Shown: piece by piece, positions 18,756 to 28,691 of the stretch | Position numbering within the stretch: position 1 is the first letter of the stretch | Layout of the letters: every line of letters starts with the position of its first letter | NCBI RefSeq assembly: GCF_010093595.1 | Contig: NW_022985460.1 | Span: 381,829-445,828, forward strand | DNA length: 64,000 nucleotides | DNA from: Mytilinidion resinicola | Taxonomy: Eukaryota > Ascomycota > Dothideomycetes > Mytilinidiales > Mytilinidiaceae | Reading direction: 5' to 3' | The notes under the pieces: model-generated | The model's database searches: none | What the model saw: only the letters and a program-made list of their open reading frames with translations | Told to the model about the DNA's origin: nothing | Made by a program: the position numbers and the translations under genes

Positions 18756-20614
18756 ATGGCGCACGCATCGCCCGAGTACGACTTGGTGCTTCTTGGGGCC
18801 ACGGGCTACACCGGAAAGTACACAGCGCAGTACATTGCTCAGCACCATCCAACTGATCTCAAGTGGGCCATAGCAGGTCGTAACTCAAAGAAGCTTGCGG
18901 CTGTTTCTGAGACTCTGAAGAAGTTGAATGGTGATCGACTGGAACCAGGTACGGGTCTGCACGTATTCCTCTCTAACATGAATTCACATCCACCAGCGAT
19001 TGAAATATGCGAGCTCGAAAAAGCCGACCTAGACAAGTTGGTCAAGAGGACCCGTCTCATCATCACAACCGTTGGACCTTACGCAAAATACGGTGAACCT
19101 GTCATCGAAGTTTGTGCCAACAACGGCACCCATTACCTAGATTGGTAGGAACTTACATTTTGATGAATGGTAATCGTCTGATTAATGATATCTAGCACTG
19201 GAGAAGCACCATGGCTCAAGAAAATGATCGAGAAGTATCATGATACCGCGAAGAAGAATGGTGCAATTGTAAGTCATTGAGATTCAATATGCGCATTTCA
19301 TCATATCCTTTTCTATCATACAATGCCTCGTCAAATATCGGTAAATCCTTTCGCGCTTGCCACCGTCCTGACACGCTGGCTGTGAAAGAGCGGCACACTC
19401 ATCAAGCACTATGTTTCGTGTACACCTGTCTACCACTGCGTAGGGTACTTCAATACAGTTTCAGGAATCTGGACGAGACAGAAGCCCTTCACTTCGGGCT
19501 ATGTGGAATCTCGCTGATGCACCCCAAGCTGTGGTAAACAGGCGTACACATGAAACGTAGTGCTTGATGAGTGTGCTCTTTTTTTTTCACGCCCACCGTG
19601 TTTGGGTGCTTCAACAGAGTTTCTCCTATCTGAAAATGACGAAACATCATTATAGATATATATGCTACTTTTCTTTCTCCTCTTCAAGCTCTCCCTTAGT
19701 AATTTCTCAGACCGTGTATTGATCTTTTAACTTAGATGATACCGGAATGCGGTCTCGATTCAGTCCCAACCGACCTGCTCAGCTACGCTCTTGCCCAATA
19801 CATCCGTAAGACCTTTTCCTCCGCTACCGCTTCCGTCACCGTCTCCATGCACAACTTCAAAGGTGGGATGAGCGGCGGCACCGCTGCCTCTATGATGAAC
19901 ATCTTCTCCAACTTTTCCCTGCGCGAGCTCGGCGCCGCCATGAAACCCTACGCGCTCTCCCCAAGCAAGCCGGCCTCGCCCACACCACCGCCTTCCTCAA
20001 ATATCTTCTATAGCCTTCTCGGCCTCCGTCACATCAAGGAGCTCGGCCTATTGACTACCGGACCCATGGCCGGCCTTGACACGGCCATTGTCCACCGCAG
20101 CTGGGGCCTGTTCGAGCAGAGCAGCGCGGCGCGAGACAATCCAGATCTATCTTATGGCCCACGCTTTCGCTTCACAGAGTACATGCGCACTCGCAACACA
20201 CTTGTGGGTGCTCTAATTTCTGGTGGGTTCACGGCATTTGGGGCGCTTCTCGCGTTTCCTCCAAGCCGTTGGATCATAGGGCCGCTATTGACCCACTTCG
20301 TGCTGCCCGCGCCTGGCGAGGGTCCGACGGAAGATTCGACAAAGGACGACTTCTTGCACTATCGGGCTATAGGAGTAGCAGATTCGAAGGGCAAGGAGCG
20401 TGCGGTCGCAGAGTGGGAAGTGCACACAGGGGCGTACGCTGTTACTGGGTTGACGCTTGCGGAGGCGGCAATGGTGATCTTGAAGGGCGACTTAGCGAGC
20501 ACTGAGGCTGGGAAGATGGGTGGTGGGCTGTTGACTCCTGCGACGCTGGGAGATCAGTACGTGGAGCGCTTGAAGGCGGCAGGGGTGAGATTTGAGGTAG
20601 GCACTTCTGAGTAG
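18756..20614 (+). CDS. Saccharopine-dehydrogenase-like oxidoreductase (SCCPDH family)
   Basis: Exons 18756-19144, 19196-19268 and 19736-20614 give 446 codons plus stop. Residues 8-22 read YDLVLLGATGYTGKY, the Rossmann glycine motif, then WAIAGRNSKKL, LIITTVGPYAKYGEPVIEVC and THYLDCTGEAPW, all typical of the saccharopine dehydrogenase-like / trans-acting enoyl reductase group. After the second intron, PECGLDSVPTDL and FKGGMSGGTAASM continue the family pattern. A hydrophobic segment (LVGALISGGFTAFGALLAF) near residue 320 could anchor it to membrane or lipid droplet, as in animal SCCPDH. Substrate unknown; it is not the lysine-pathway enzyme itself. The 467-nt second intron (19269-19735) carries a MITE-like insertion. 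Confidence 0.9.
19371..19601. mobile_element. MITE-like terminal inverted repeat element, copy 1
   Basis: About 230 bases inside the second intron of the oxidoreductase gene. The left end (acacgctggctgtgaaagag, then cacactcatcaagcact, gtgtacacctgtctaccac) is repeated as an inverted copy at the right end (agtgcttgatgagtgtgctc then tttttttcacgcccaccgtg). The arms pair over roughly 70 bases. No transposase is encoded, so it is nonautonomous. The same element occurs inside the phosphoketolase gene at 42814-43054 in the opposite orientation. A target-site duplication could not be fixed by eye. Confidence 0.85.
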
Positions 20615-21003
20615 GCCAATAGTCTCCAATGGGCAAAACAGTACGGGGGTTTTTTTCCCTTCTTTCTTGCTATTCACGAGCTTAGGGGTTTCTCGGAGAT
20701 ACTTAATACCATCCCATTTGATCACTACATCCAAAAGCGTGTTCACCCAAAGATATAGTGATAGGTTGTAAGGCTGCGTACACGCGTGTGCCACTGCTTG
20801 GGGTACCTCCATAAAACTTCAAAACCCCAGGCACGATGTCAAGTTTCTACTAGTGCAAATTAGACTGCCTCTTGACTGACTGGCTACTTACTAGCTAGGC
20901 TGCTGCCCACAGCAGTGTCCAGTGAGCACGATTAGAGCCAAGCAGCGATAAATCCGTGTGCCCAGACTTATGACCCAGTACTGCGGGACATATAACCATT
21001 TCT
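20615..21003. other. Convergent 3' flanks with a MITE arm
   Basis: Between the ends of the oxidoreductase (+) and THI6 (-). It contains a solo arm of the MITE-like element at about 20772-20832; otherwise nothing recognised. Confidence 0.5.
20772..20832. mobile_element. Solo arm of the MITE-like element, copy 3
   Basis: The stretch gcgtacacgcgtgtgccact then gcttggggtacctccata and aacttcaaaaccccaggcac aligns with the right arm of the 42.8-kb copy (gtgtacacctgtctgccact, gcttgaggtgcttc). I found no matching inverted arm nearby, so it is a truncated or strongly decayed copy. Confidence 0.55.
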
Positions 21004-22913
21004 TCATCCAACCACCGCCCGTATCTCTACCAGCTTCTTCCATGTCTCGTCTTTTCCTGCAATATCCTTGCTCGCTAGATAAAGCTGATCCAAAAACGCC
21101 GGCACAAACGTCCCAGGCCCATGAACATGATGAGTCTCACCAACCCTCCCCGCCGCGACCCCAAACAGCACGATCCCCGCCACCGTCGCCCCAAACTTAT
21201 CCCCTCTCCCCTTATTCGCCGCCAGAAACGCGGCCAGCACCGTCCCAAGCGAACACCCTGTCCCCGTAACCATCCCCAGATACTCATGCCCCCCACTAAC
21301 CGCATACGACCGCACCCCATCACTCACCACATCCACCACCCCCGTCATAACGACCACATTCCGCTCCCGGCCCGCCAGCCGCCTCACCACCTCCGCCTTC
21401 TGCTCTATCCCCATTCCTGAATTTCCGCTATCGACTCCCCGCTGTTGAATGGCTCCGACGCCAGCTACTCCACTCACCCGCGCCACCGTCAGGATCTCGC
21501 TCTCGTTCCCCTTGATGACGTCGTAGTAGCCAGCGGCGAGGAGGGCACGGAGGGTGGCGCGGCGCGGCGCGGTGGCGCCGCAGCCGACGGGGTCGAGGAT
21601 CACGGGTTGGCCGGCGGCGTTGTAGGCGGTTACGGCCAGCAGCCAGTTCTCGAGGGACGTCGGGGTCGCCGTGCCCATGTTTATGACCAGCCCGCCGCGG
21701 AGCGCGGCGAGGTCGGGGGATTCGTGGCCGTTGGTGGACATGATGGGGGAGGCGCCGCTGTGGGGAGTTAGGTTGGGTATTGGGGGAAGGGAAAAGGGAA
21801 ACAAGGGGTTTGGGATGAGGGATTGGCTTACATTGATAGAGCTACGTTTGCGGCGAAGTTTTGCACAACGAAATTGGTCATGTTGTGGGAGATTGGTTTC
21901 TTTTCGATGACGGTTTGGACGGCTGTGGGTATTGAGTCTAGCAGTGCCGTGATAGAGGTGTCTTTTGACCATTCGGAGTGGTCGGTGGAGATGGCTGGGA
22001 GTATCCATGGGGGAGGTTCTCGTATCAGTTGTCTCAGGTGCTTGGAGGACTCTTGAACATCTGGCGCGGCAACGATCGCGCTGACTATGGCTAGACCGTC
22101 TAGCTGTTTTGAAGGCGTATGAGATTGGTATAGCACTCGTTGGAGGTTTGAGGCGTTTATGCCGCCAATGCAGACTGTTTTGATGTCTTGGTGCTCTTTT
22201 GATTGTTCACTGAGGTGTGATAGGATGTCGCGCAGGCCGTGGACTCCTAGGATAGACTTTGTGTTCTCTTTTCTATTAGATGGTGAGAATTAAACTCTTA
22301 TATCTCTCAAAGATATGCGACATATGCTGTTGACATATATGTCTTACTAAGACGGGAAATTGAAAGTTCGTGAGTAGACTAGAAGGTAACCTACGTCGGA
22401 GTTGCGAATACAGTCCCAATTCCAAGATAGTCTGCACCATCTCGGACAGCTTTGTCTGCTTCTTCAATAGAAGAAGCTGTGACTCCTATAATTTTATTGG
22501 GTCCAAGAAGCCTCCGAGCAGTTGTAACGTCTAGTCCGGTGTAAGCACTTCCGAGTATGAACGAGGCTTGACATCCTAACCCATATCATCCTGACCGATA
22601 TGGACGCCGGCACAATCAATAGCCAAAGCAACATCGATACGATCGTTGATTAGCAGCGGTACGCCATGTCCACTGCAAATGCTGAGTAGCTTCTTCGCAG
22701 TCTCGATAGCCGCGCCACTGTCGGCAGTTTTGTCTCGATACTGGACCAATGTCACACCTACGGAACAGTCAAAAAGGTGAATAGAGCGCGATTCATTCGG
22801 AGCTTGCCTCCTAAAATAGACTCCGAGACAACATGGCACAGGTCCCGTTGGCCAAGAATAGCCGCAGTGGAATCCGTAACAAGATAGAGAGAGTAATCCA
22901 CCGTCAGCGCCAT
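21004..22913 (-). CDS. THI6: Bifunctional thiamine-phosphate synthase / hydroxyethylthiazole kinase
   Basis: Joins HMP-pyrophosphate with thiazole phosphate to make thiamine phosphate and phosphorylates hydroxyethylthiazole. Exons 22913-22808, 22757-22581, 22530-22395, 22272-21832 and 21757-21004 give exactly 537 codons plus stop. The N-terminal TIM-barrel synthase shows YSLYLVTDS, VTLVQYRDK, INDRIDVALAID, GVHIGQDD and DYLGIGTVFATPTK. The C-terminal ribokinase-fold kinase starts near residue 260 with TNFVVQNFAANVALS, then GASPIMS, ILDPVGCGAT, VIKGNESEI and GMVTGTGCSLGTVLA. The first intron (22758-22807) is GC-AG. The fungal fusion order is kept. I see no TPP riboswitch motif in the leader or introns. 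Confidence 0.95.
22758..22807 (-). other. GC-AG intron in THI6
   Basis: After GGAG the intron starts GCAAGC and ends CCGTAG, 50 nt. There is no GT between the conserved SESILGG and VTLVQYRDK segments that could serve instead. The donor matches the strong AG|GCAAGT consensus of GC-AG introns. Confidence 0.85.
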
Positions 22914-24116
22914 CCTGGCAGCTGAACTCAACTACGGGATACACGACTCGTTGCTGGGTGTTTGCTTGGCTTCAGACTGGATTCCAGAAGTGTTGCACCC
23001 GTCACAGTGACGTTCTGGAGAAGTGATGATGGGACGAGAGGTGGATAGAACGACGTCCAATCACTGGACAACTTCGGGACAGGGACCGACAGAATCTTCT
23101 GCGCCAGGAGAGCACGAATCGCCCCAGTCTGTCTTGAAGCGTATATTCGAAGGAGGAAGTCCGTCCGGCAGAAATGGAACCTTACTGTTGAGAACTAGCG
23201 ATTCTAGTCACTGCAAAGCCGCTTGGAAACTGCAGGTGAACCCCAAACTGTAGTTCTCTCACGTGAAGCACGTAAGATTGACAAAGTCTGGCAAGTATAT
23301 TGCTCTACAAAGGGCTTCCACTGTATTCTCTGAGATGGTGTTATTCTTTTTGTGGCCTTTAGCATTGTTGCAACCACAAACGCACCTCGACTGGCCCAAA
23401 AACTGCAACGTCAATTATTGACACCTGTAGAAAAAGCAAGCTGTCTTCTGGGGTCAGCCTGGCGGGGGTTCTGCGGCACACAGCAATATTCATAGCGTCG
23501 TGGTCGCGCCGGTGTGGCCGCCACACAGAGGGAGCGGTGCTTGAGCCGGGGGGCTCTCCTGCCGCTTTCTCCGTCGACGTCTTTTAAAGCCGACCTTCCT
23601 CGAAAACCTTTCCTCCTCCACCACCGCGCACCCTGCACAACAACCATCCATATCGGCCTACAAACTGCGTGCAATCATCACTGACGCCTACTGCAACCAC
23701 CCCCGGCTCTGCAATACCGCTTCCACTGCCTCTCCACGCCCCGCACTCCGAGCAGCCCGCCCGCGTTCTGCTCCCAAACCGCCACCTCACCCCCAAACCT
23801 CACCACCACACATCCCATCAGAGCGCAATCGGACATTTGCTGTATATGTATTCGCGCCAAAGCCACGCTTTCCGACACGATCCGCCGCCGAAGCTGCAAA
23901 CATTTCGCAGAACGCGAAAACCGTGCAGTAATCACCACTGCACCAACGGCTAGCCGTCTCTGCGCATCCGCCAGGACACCCGCGATTCCCAGATCAACAC
24001 CATAGCGTGCATTTACTGCATGTCTTTGACAGCTTCTTTCAGCCTACCTCCCTTGCGTTCCCAGCTCCTGCCCCCTCTTTCGCGTTAAAAAGACCGTCAA
24101 CTACCCAACCGCAACC
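22914..24116. promoter_or_regulatory. Divergent region, THI6 / eIF5
   Basis: No supported gene in 1.2 kb. The right third (from about 23670) is C-rich with short pyrimidine runs and probably forms the long 5' leader of the eIF5 gene; the left part holds the THI6 promoter. Overlapping short frames on both strands at 23411-23953 have no features. Confidence 0.5.
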
Positions 24117-25496
24117 ATGGCTACCGTCAACGTCCGCCGGGATGTCACCGATCCCTTCTACCGCTACAAGATGGAACGTATCCAGTCCAAGATCGAGGGC
24201 AAAGGAAACGGCATCAAGACCGTCATCGTCAATTTGACTAGCGTTGCTCAGTCTCTGGCCCGCCCCCCATCCTGTAATACCACCGCACTCAGTCAGTATG
24301 TCGATATCCGCTAACACTTATCTTAGACGTAATCAAGTACTTCGGTTTCGAGCTCGGTGCTCAGACCAACACCAATCCTAGCGACGACCGTTGGATCATC
24401 AACGGCGCTCACGATGCTGCCAAACTCCAGGATTACCTCGATGGCTTCATCACCAAGTTTGTCCTCTGCAAGAAGTGCAAGAATCCCGAGACAGATGTAC
24501 AGATCAAGGACGGCCACATCACGCTCGATTGCAAGGCTTGTGGTCAGCGCTCCGATGTCGACCTTCGTTTGAAGCTCAGCTCGTTCATCCTCAAGAACCA
24601 GCCCAAGAAGGGAAAGAAGGACAAATCTACGAAGAAGGCCGACCGTCGTGCCAGGAAGGAAGCTGGGGGCCAAGATGGCGACGAAGAATCCCGCAACGGA
24701 AACAGCCCCGGCGACAGCAACTCGGACAATGCGGAAGAAAACGGCGAAGTCGAGCTCGACGCAGGCAGCGATGACGAACTTACCCGTCGCATCAACGCCG
24801 AAGCCAAGGATATTGGCGAAGTTGACGATGTCAAAGAAGTGCAGTGGTCCGTCGATACCTCTGAAGAGGCTGTCAAAGCACGAGCCAAGGACCTCCCTGA
24901 TGACCTGAAGCGCGCCCTCGTCGTTGGAGACGACGATGAGGAAGGTGCCAACGGAGAAGGCAGCACTTACGATGTTTTCGGTAAATGGATCGTCGACACT
25001 GCCGATGAGAAGGGTGGAGTGACCAAGGTCGCAGACGTCGACATTTACCTGAAGGCAAAGGATCTAGGCATCGAGACCAAGCACAGGACTCTTACCGTCC
25101 TAGCCCAGACTCTCTTCGATGACAACATCGTCAAGCAGATTGAGCCTCGCGCTGGTATGCTCAAGAAGGTACGACATGTATTTGCTCTTTTTTGTCGAAT
25201 AGGAGGCTAATGTAGTTCAGATGATCACTTCCGAGCGCCACGAGAAGGCCTTCCTTGGCGGCACTGAACGCTTTGTCGGCAAGGAGAAGCCTAAGCTCAT
25301 CCCCCAAGTGTCTGCTATCCTGCTTAAGTTCTACGAGAACGACCTCATCTCTGAGGAAGTTCTTAAGGCCTGGGGCTCCAAGGCTAGCAAGAAGTACGTC
25401 GATCTTCCGACGAGCAAGAGCGTCCGCAAGTCGGCTGAGCAGTTCATCACCTGGCTCGATGAGGCCGAGTCGGATGAAGAGAGCGACGACGAGTAG
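24117..25496 (+). CDS. TIF5: Translation initiation factor eIF5
   Basis: GTPase-activating protein for eIF2 in the 43S preinitiation complex. Exons 24117-24273, 24327-25168 and 25221-25496 give 424 codons plus stop. The N-terminal domain starts [20 protein letters not shown], where the early Arg acts as the GAP arginine finger in the family. A C4 zinc finger follows: CKKCKN and CKACGQ around residues 102-128. A charged [18 protein letters not shown] linker and acidic stretch lead to the C-terminal W2 (MA3/HEAT) domain, ending in the acidic-aromatic box [17 protein letters not shown] that binds eIF2-beta and eIF3. The second intron acceptor is weak-looking (GTAGTTCAG) but keeps the frame into [14 protein letters not shown]. 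Confidence 0.97.
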
Positions 25497-26219
25497 TCAT
25501 AAAAGTTTCAGATCTGATATGACTGCGCTTCGGGCAAGGACATTACCTGGTCAGCTTGTCTGCCTAGGAAAGGTCTCCGCATCGTGCTTATCGACGGGTA
25601 GCTGTGTGGCAGTTGCATTGGTTTCTCATTGCTTGCTTAGGATGCCTATTTGGTTGTCTGTGCTTTTAAAAGGTCTGCTTTTCTGTTTCTGCTTCAATGG
25701 GCGTGTGGTAAACTCACCTCCAGTGTTTGCACTGATGCGTTAAAAGGTCCATTCCACTCATACAAATTGATATATTTTTGCGAGTGGTCTTGTCGCGTGA
25801 ACTACCTATGGATGCAAAACTCTGACTCCAACGCTAGGGATAAGTATGGGCTGGGCGAATTGAGTGGGTTTTTAGGGCCTCGACTAGGGCAAGTGGCTTA
25901 GTGTTGGCGAGTTTCTCGCCCGTTCTACGTGCAGGTATCAGCTCGAACAGGCCCATCACGACAGGCACCAGGCTTTTCTCTCATACCCAGGTGCGGAGTA
26001 TCGTTGTTATAGCCGTTATGCTCCGACTTTCTCATAGGCGGAACGGCCACGGCGCCGCCGAGACCTGTTCCCAAGGCCGCAGCTTAATGCATGCACCGCC
26101 ACACGCGCAGCTCAGGCAGCTACCCGTTGTAGGTTCTCGTCATATCTTCTCTTTAAGATTTAAAAATTCCCCCTCAATATACGCATGCTTTCTCGAACTG
26201 CCTATTTTCTTAAGTGGGG
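25497..26219. other. Intergenic region, no gene seen
   Basis: 3' UTR of eIF5 and promoter of the homeodomain gene. No recognised element. Confidence 0.5.
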
Positions 26220-28511
26220 ATGGCTTTCTCTTCCCATGAATTCTTCCCTTCTGGCAGTGCTCAGTTTTCAACGTCACAATCGCAACCACTTTTACCCGAC
26301 TTCCAATGCTTCATGGACTCATCATCGCACGACGCCAATACTAGCGATGCGGCAAATGCTTCGAATGATTATCTTGCGATTTGGGGTCTTCATGATGGCA
26401 TGGCGACAGATGCCTACAATGGCCCATCAACAAATGAATTTTTGCAAAGCAGCATAAACCCAGATGGCGCATTTCAAGCCCCAGCAATCACCCAGGATAC
26501 TCTGTGGAATTTCCAGGACAATCCATATCCCATCCATACATTGGATCCTGCCATGTCTACATTCGACGAGCCGTGGATCAGCCCTTACATCACCGATGAG
26601 TTCTCAACTCATCCAGTAGATATCAATCAGACAAGGAATGAAGAAGCCCTTTCTCAAAACCCCGCAGCACAGGACCACAACATCCAGCCGATATCAGAAC
26701 TTCTCTATGACAATCTCCACGAAATCCCTGCCCCCCCAGTGACGCGAGATGTAAATGAACGGCTTTCCCGACGTAAGCATAGGAGGGCTACAAAGATATC
26801 GCACGATGCTCGAAGAGTCCTAGAAGCGCACTTCGCCCGGAACCAATATCCCTCAAATGAGGACGTATCTCGACTGATGCGGTTCACATCTCTAGCCCCC
26901 AAAACAGTTAAGAACTGGTTCAACAATACCAGAGCGCGCATCAATCCGCAACCTGCACCAATCAATTCGCAACGTACGGCCTCATATCCGAATCTCAACC
27001 AGCAACTAACATCAGACCGAGGTATTCCGTCCTCGATTACAGTTGAACATGAGGAAAGGAGCAACGAGATATGGAAAGGCGACACTGCGCGGTCTGCCAA
27101 GACAGAAGCCGACGATGCCTCCGTTACTTCGGGGTGCTCAAGCTCTTTCTCGCTCGACAGGTATTTGACAATGCCTCTTGACGAAGAACCCGCGAGCACT
27201 TCTGCGATCCAAACCGCCATCGAAACGCAGACTCCCGACATCGCCCCTGGATATTGGGACTTATCTGGCACCTGGCGCGCCGTTGAACACGTAGTTCCAG
27301 TCCCACAGCCCGCGAACGGAGCCATCCCAAACAACACCAACCCAGAAGACATCGATGAGAGCCGCTCCGACTTCGCCAGCTCCGCAGGCTCTGCAAACTC
27401 CAACCTCTCCGTCGCTAGTCGCGGCAGCCGGTCTCGTCGTCGAGGCCGAAGACGGTATCAAAAAGACCCCTACGACGCAACGAAATCCGACAGCAAACGT
27501 CCCCAAACCAACAAAGACCCCGCGCAGAATCTAACGAAGTACTGCTGCACATTCTGCGGCAACAAGTACAGGACTCTCTACGACTGGAAGCGCCACGAGG
27601 AATCCGTGCACACGTCTCCTGTAACTTGGGTTTGCCTGGGCGACTACCAACCCGGCGACTATGAGCCTCACCCGAACCAGCCGTACAAAGAATGTCCATT
27701 CTGTCCGGAAACCCGCGCAGATGCGGAGCACATGGCTACACACAACTGGACCGAGTGTCTCGAGAAAGCAGAAGAAGACCGCACCTTCACGCGCAAAGAT
27801 CACCTGAAACTCCACATCAACAAGAAACACCTGAAACGCGGTGAAGGGACGCGGAGCGACATCCAAGACGTACTAAATAGATGGGCGCGGCAAGCGACCC
27901 CGTATAAACGCGAGGATCCGGAGATGCATTGCGGGTTCTGCGGATGCCGGTTCGACGAGTGGGCGAAGCGGGTTGAACATGTTGCGGAGCACTTCAAGGG
28001 GGGTGCAGGGCTGGAGTGCTGGTGGCCTGGAAGGAGGGAAATTTTGGTTAGATCGAGGTTTGTTGACTCCTCTCGTAATCTGTTGGCTTGTGTGTTGGAT
28101 AGAAGACTTACTTGCCGTAGGCGTCATATTAATCTCCCCCACTGGTCCTGCAGAAATCTGCCTGGGCCCGGTACGCTCTTTGCAAAGGCTGAGCATGCTT
28201 CCACAGAGACGGAGATCCGTTACGCATGCCACCTCTGTGGCGCCGACGTGCAGGAGGCTGAAGAGGATGACTTTTTTAATCGACAGTTGCACCTTGAGAT
28301 GCACAACTACCGGAACTGTCCCCAGTATATGCTGCACAAACCGGAAAGTCTTCTGCTGCACCTGAAACAGGACCACAGATATCAGACCCTAGGACACGGT
28401 ACTGCAAATGAGCAGCTCGTACTAGACGCGTATTTGAGCGATGAGGGGATGCTGATAGAGCGGAGCGCGAGCCCACCGTGTAAGCCGTTGCAGCGGTGGA
28501 CGGAGCGGTGA
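26220..28511 (+). CDS. Homeodomain plus C2H2 zinc-finger transcription factor
   Basis: An open frame of 763 codons from the ATG at 26220. A homeodomain lies at about residues 184-240: KHRRATKISHDARRVLEAHF, then NQYPSNEDVSRLM and the recognition helix KTVKNWFNNTRARI with the WFxNxR core. The C-terminal half has C2H2-type fingers: YCCTFCGNKYRTLYDWKRHE...H, a partly degenerate CPFC...H...C/FTRKDHLKLHINKKH, CGFCGCRFDEWAKRVEHVAEH, and YACHLCGADVQ...H. Fungal proteins with this homeobox-plus-fingers order are known in Pezizomycotina but few have assigned roles. A 63-nt stop-free GT-AG segment at 28058-28120 may be an intron; removing it would drop 21 residues. Confidence 0.88.
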   Translation: MAFSSHEFFPSGSAQFSTSQSQPLLPDFQCFMDSSSHDANTSDAANASNDYLAIWGLHDGMATDAYNGPSTNEFLQSSINPDGAFQAPAITQDTLWNFQDNPYPIHTLDPAMSTFDEPWISPYITDEFSTHPVDINQTRNEEALSQNPAAQDHNIQPISELLYDNLHEIPAPPVTRDVNERLSRRKHRRATKISHDARRVLEAHFARNQYPSNEDVSRLMRFTSLAPKTVKNWFNNTRARINPQPAPINSQRTASYPNLNQQLTSDRGIPSSITVEHEERSNEIWKGDTARSAKTEADDASVTSGCSSSFSLDRYLTMPLDEEPASTSAIQTAIETQTPDIAPGYWDLSGTWRAVEHVVPVPQPANGAIPNNTNPEDIDESRSDFASSAGSANSNLSVASRGSRSRRRGRRRYQKDPYDATKSDSKRPQTNKDPAQNLTKYCCTFCGNKYRTLYDWKRHEESVHTSPVTWVCLGDYQPGDYEPHPNQPYKECPFCPETRADAEHMATHNWTECLEKAEEDRTFTRKDHLKLHINKKHLKRGEGTRSDIQDVLNRWARQATPYKREDPEMHCGFCGCRFDEWAKRVEHVAEHFKGGAGLECWWPGRREILVRSRFVDSSRNLLACVLDRRLTCRRRHINLPHWSCRNLPGPGTLFAKAEHASTETEIRYACHLCGADVQEAEEDDFFNRQLHLEMHNYRNCPQYMLHKPESLLLHLKQDHRYQTLGHGTANEQLVLDAYLSDEGMLIERSASPPCKPLQRWTER

Positions 28512-28691
28512 AGTGAATGCAGGCCAGAGTGACACAGACGTAGAGGCAAAGTTCAGTTCAGAGGTCGCGAGAAGAATCTCTCCAAAGTGTAACTATCTTG
28601 TATTTGCTTGTCGTCACTATATATCCTTCCGTCGTTCAAGCTCAGCAACTCCCGTCGCCCTCTCCATCCCAATCCATCATCCCCTGTCCCC

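Noticed and set aside
22914..23300. Possible TPP riboswitch in the THI6 leader
   Set aside because: I looked for the conserved CTGAGA and related core blocks on the coding strand upstream and in the introns and did not find them.
23411..23953. Overlapping frames on both strands in the eIF5 upstream region
   Set aside because: Pyrimidine-rich leader sequence produces open frames by composition; none has a plausible product.
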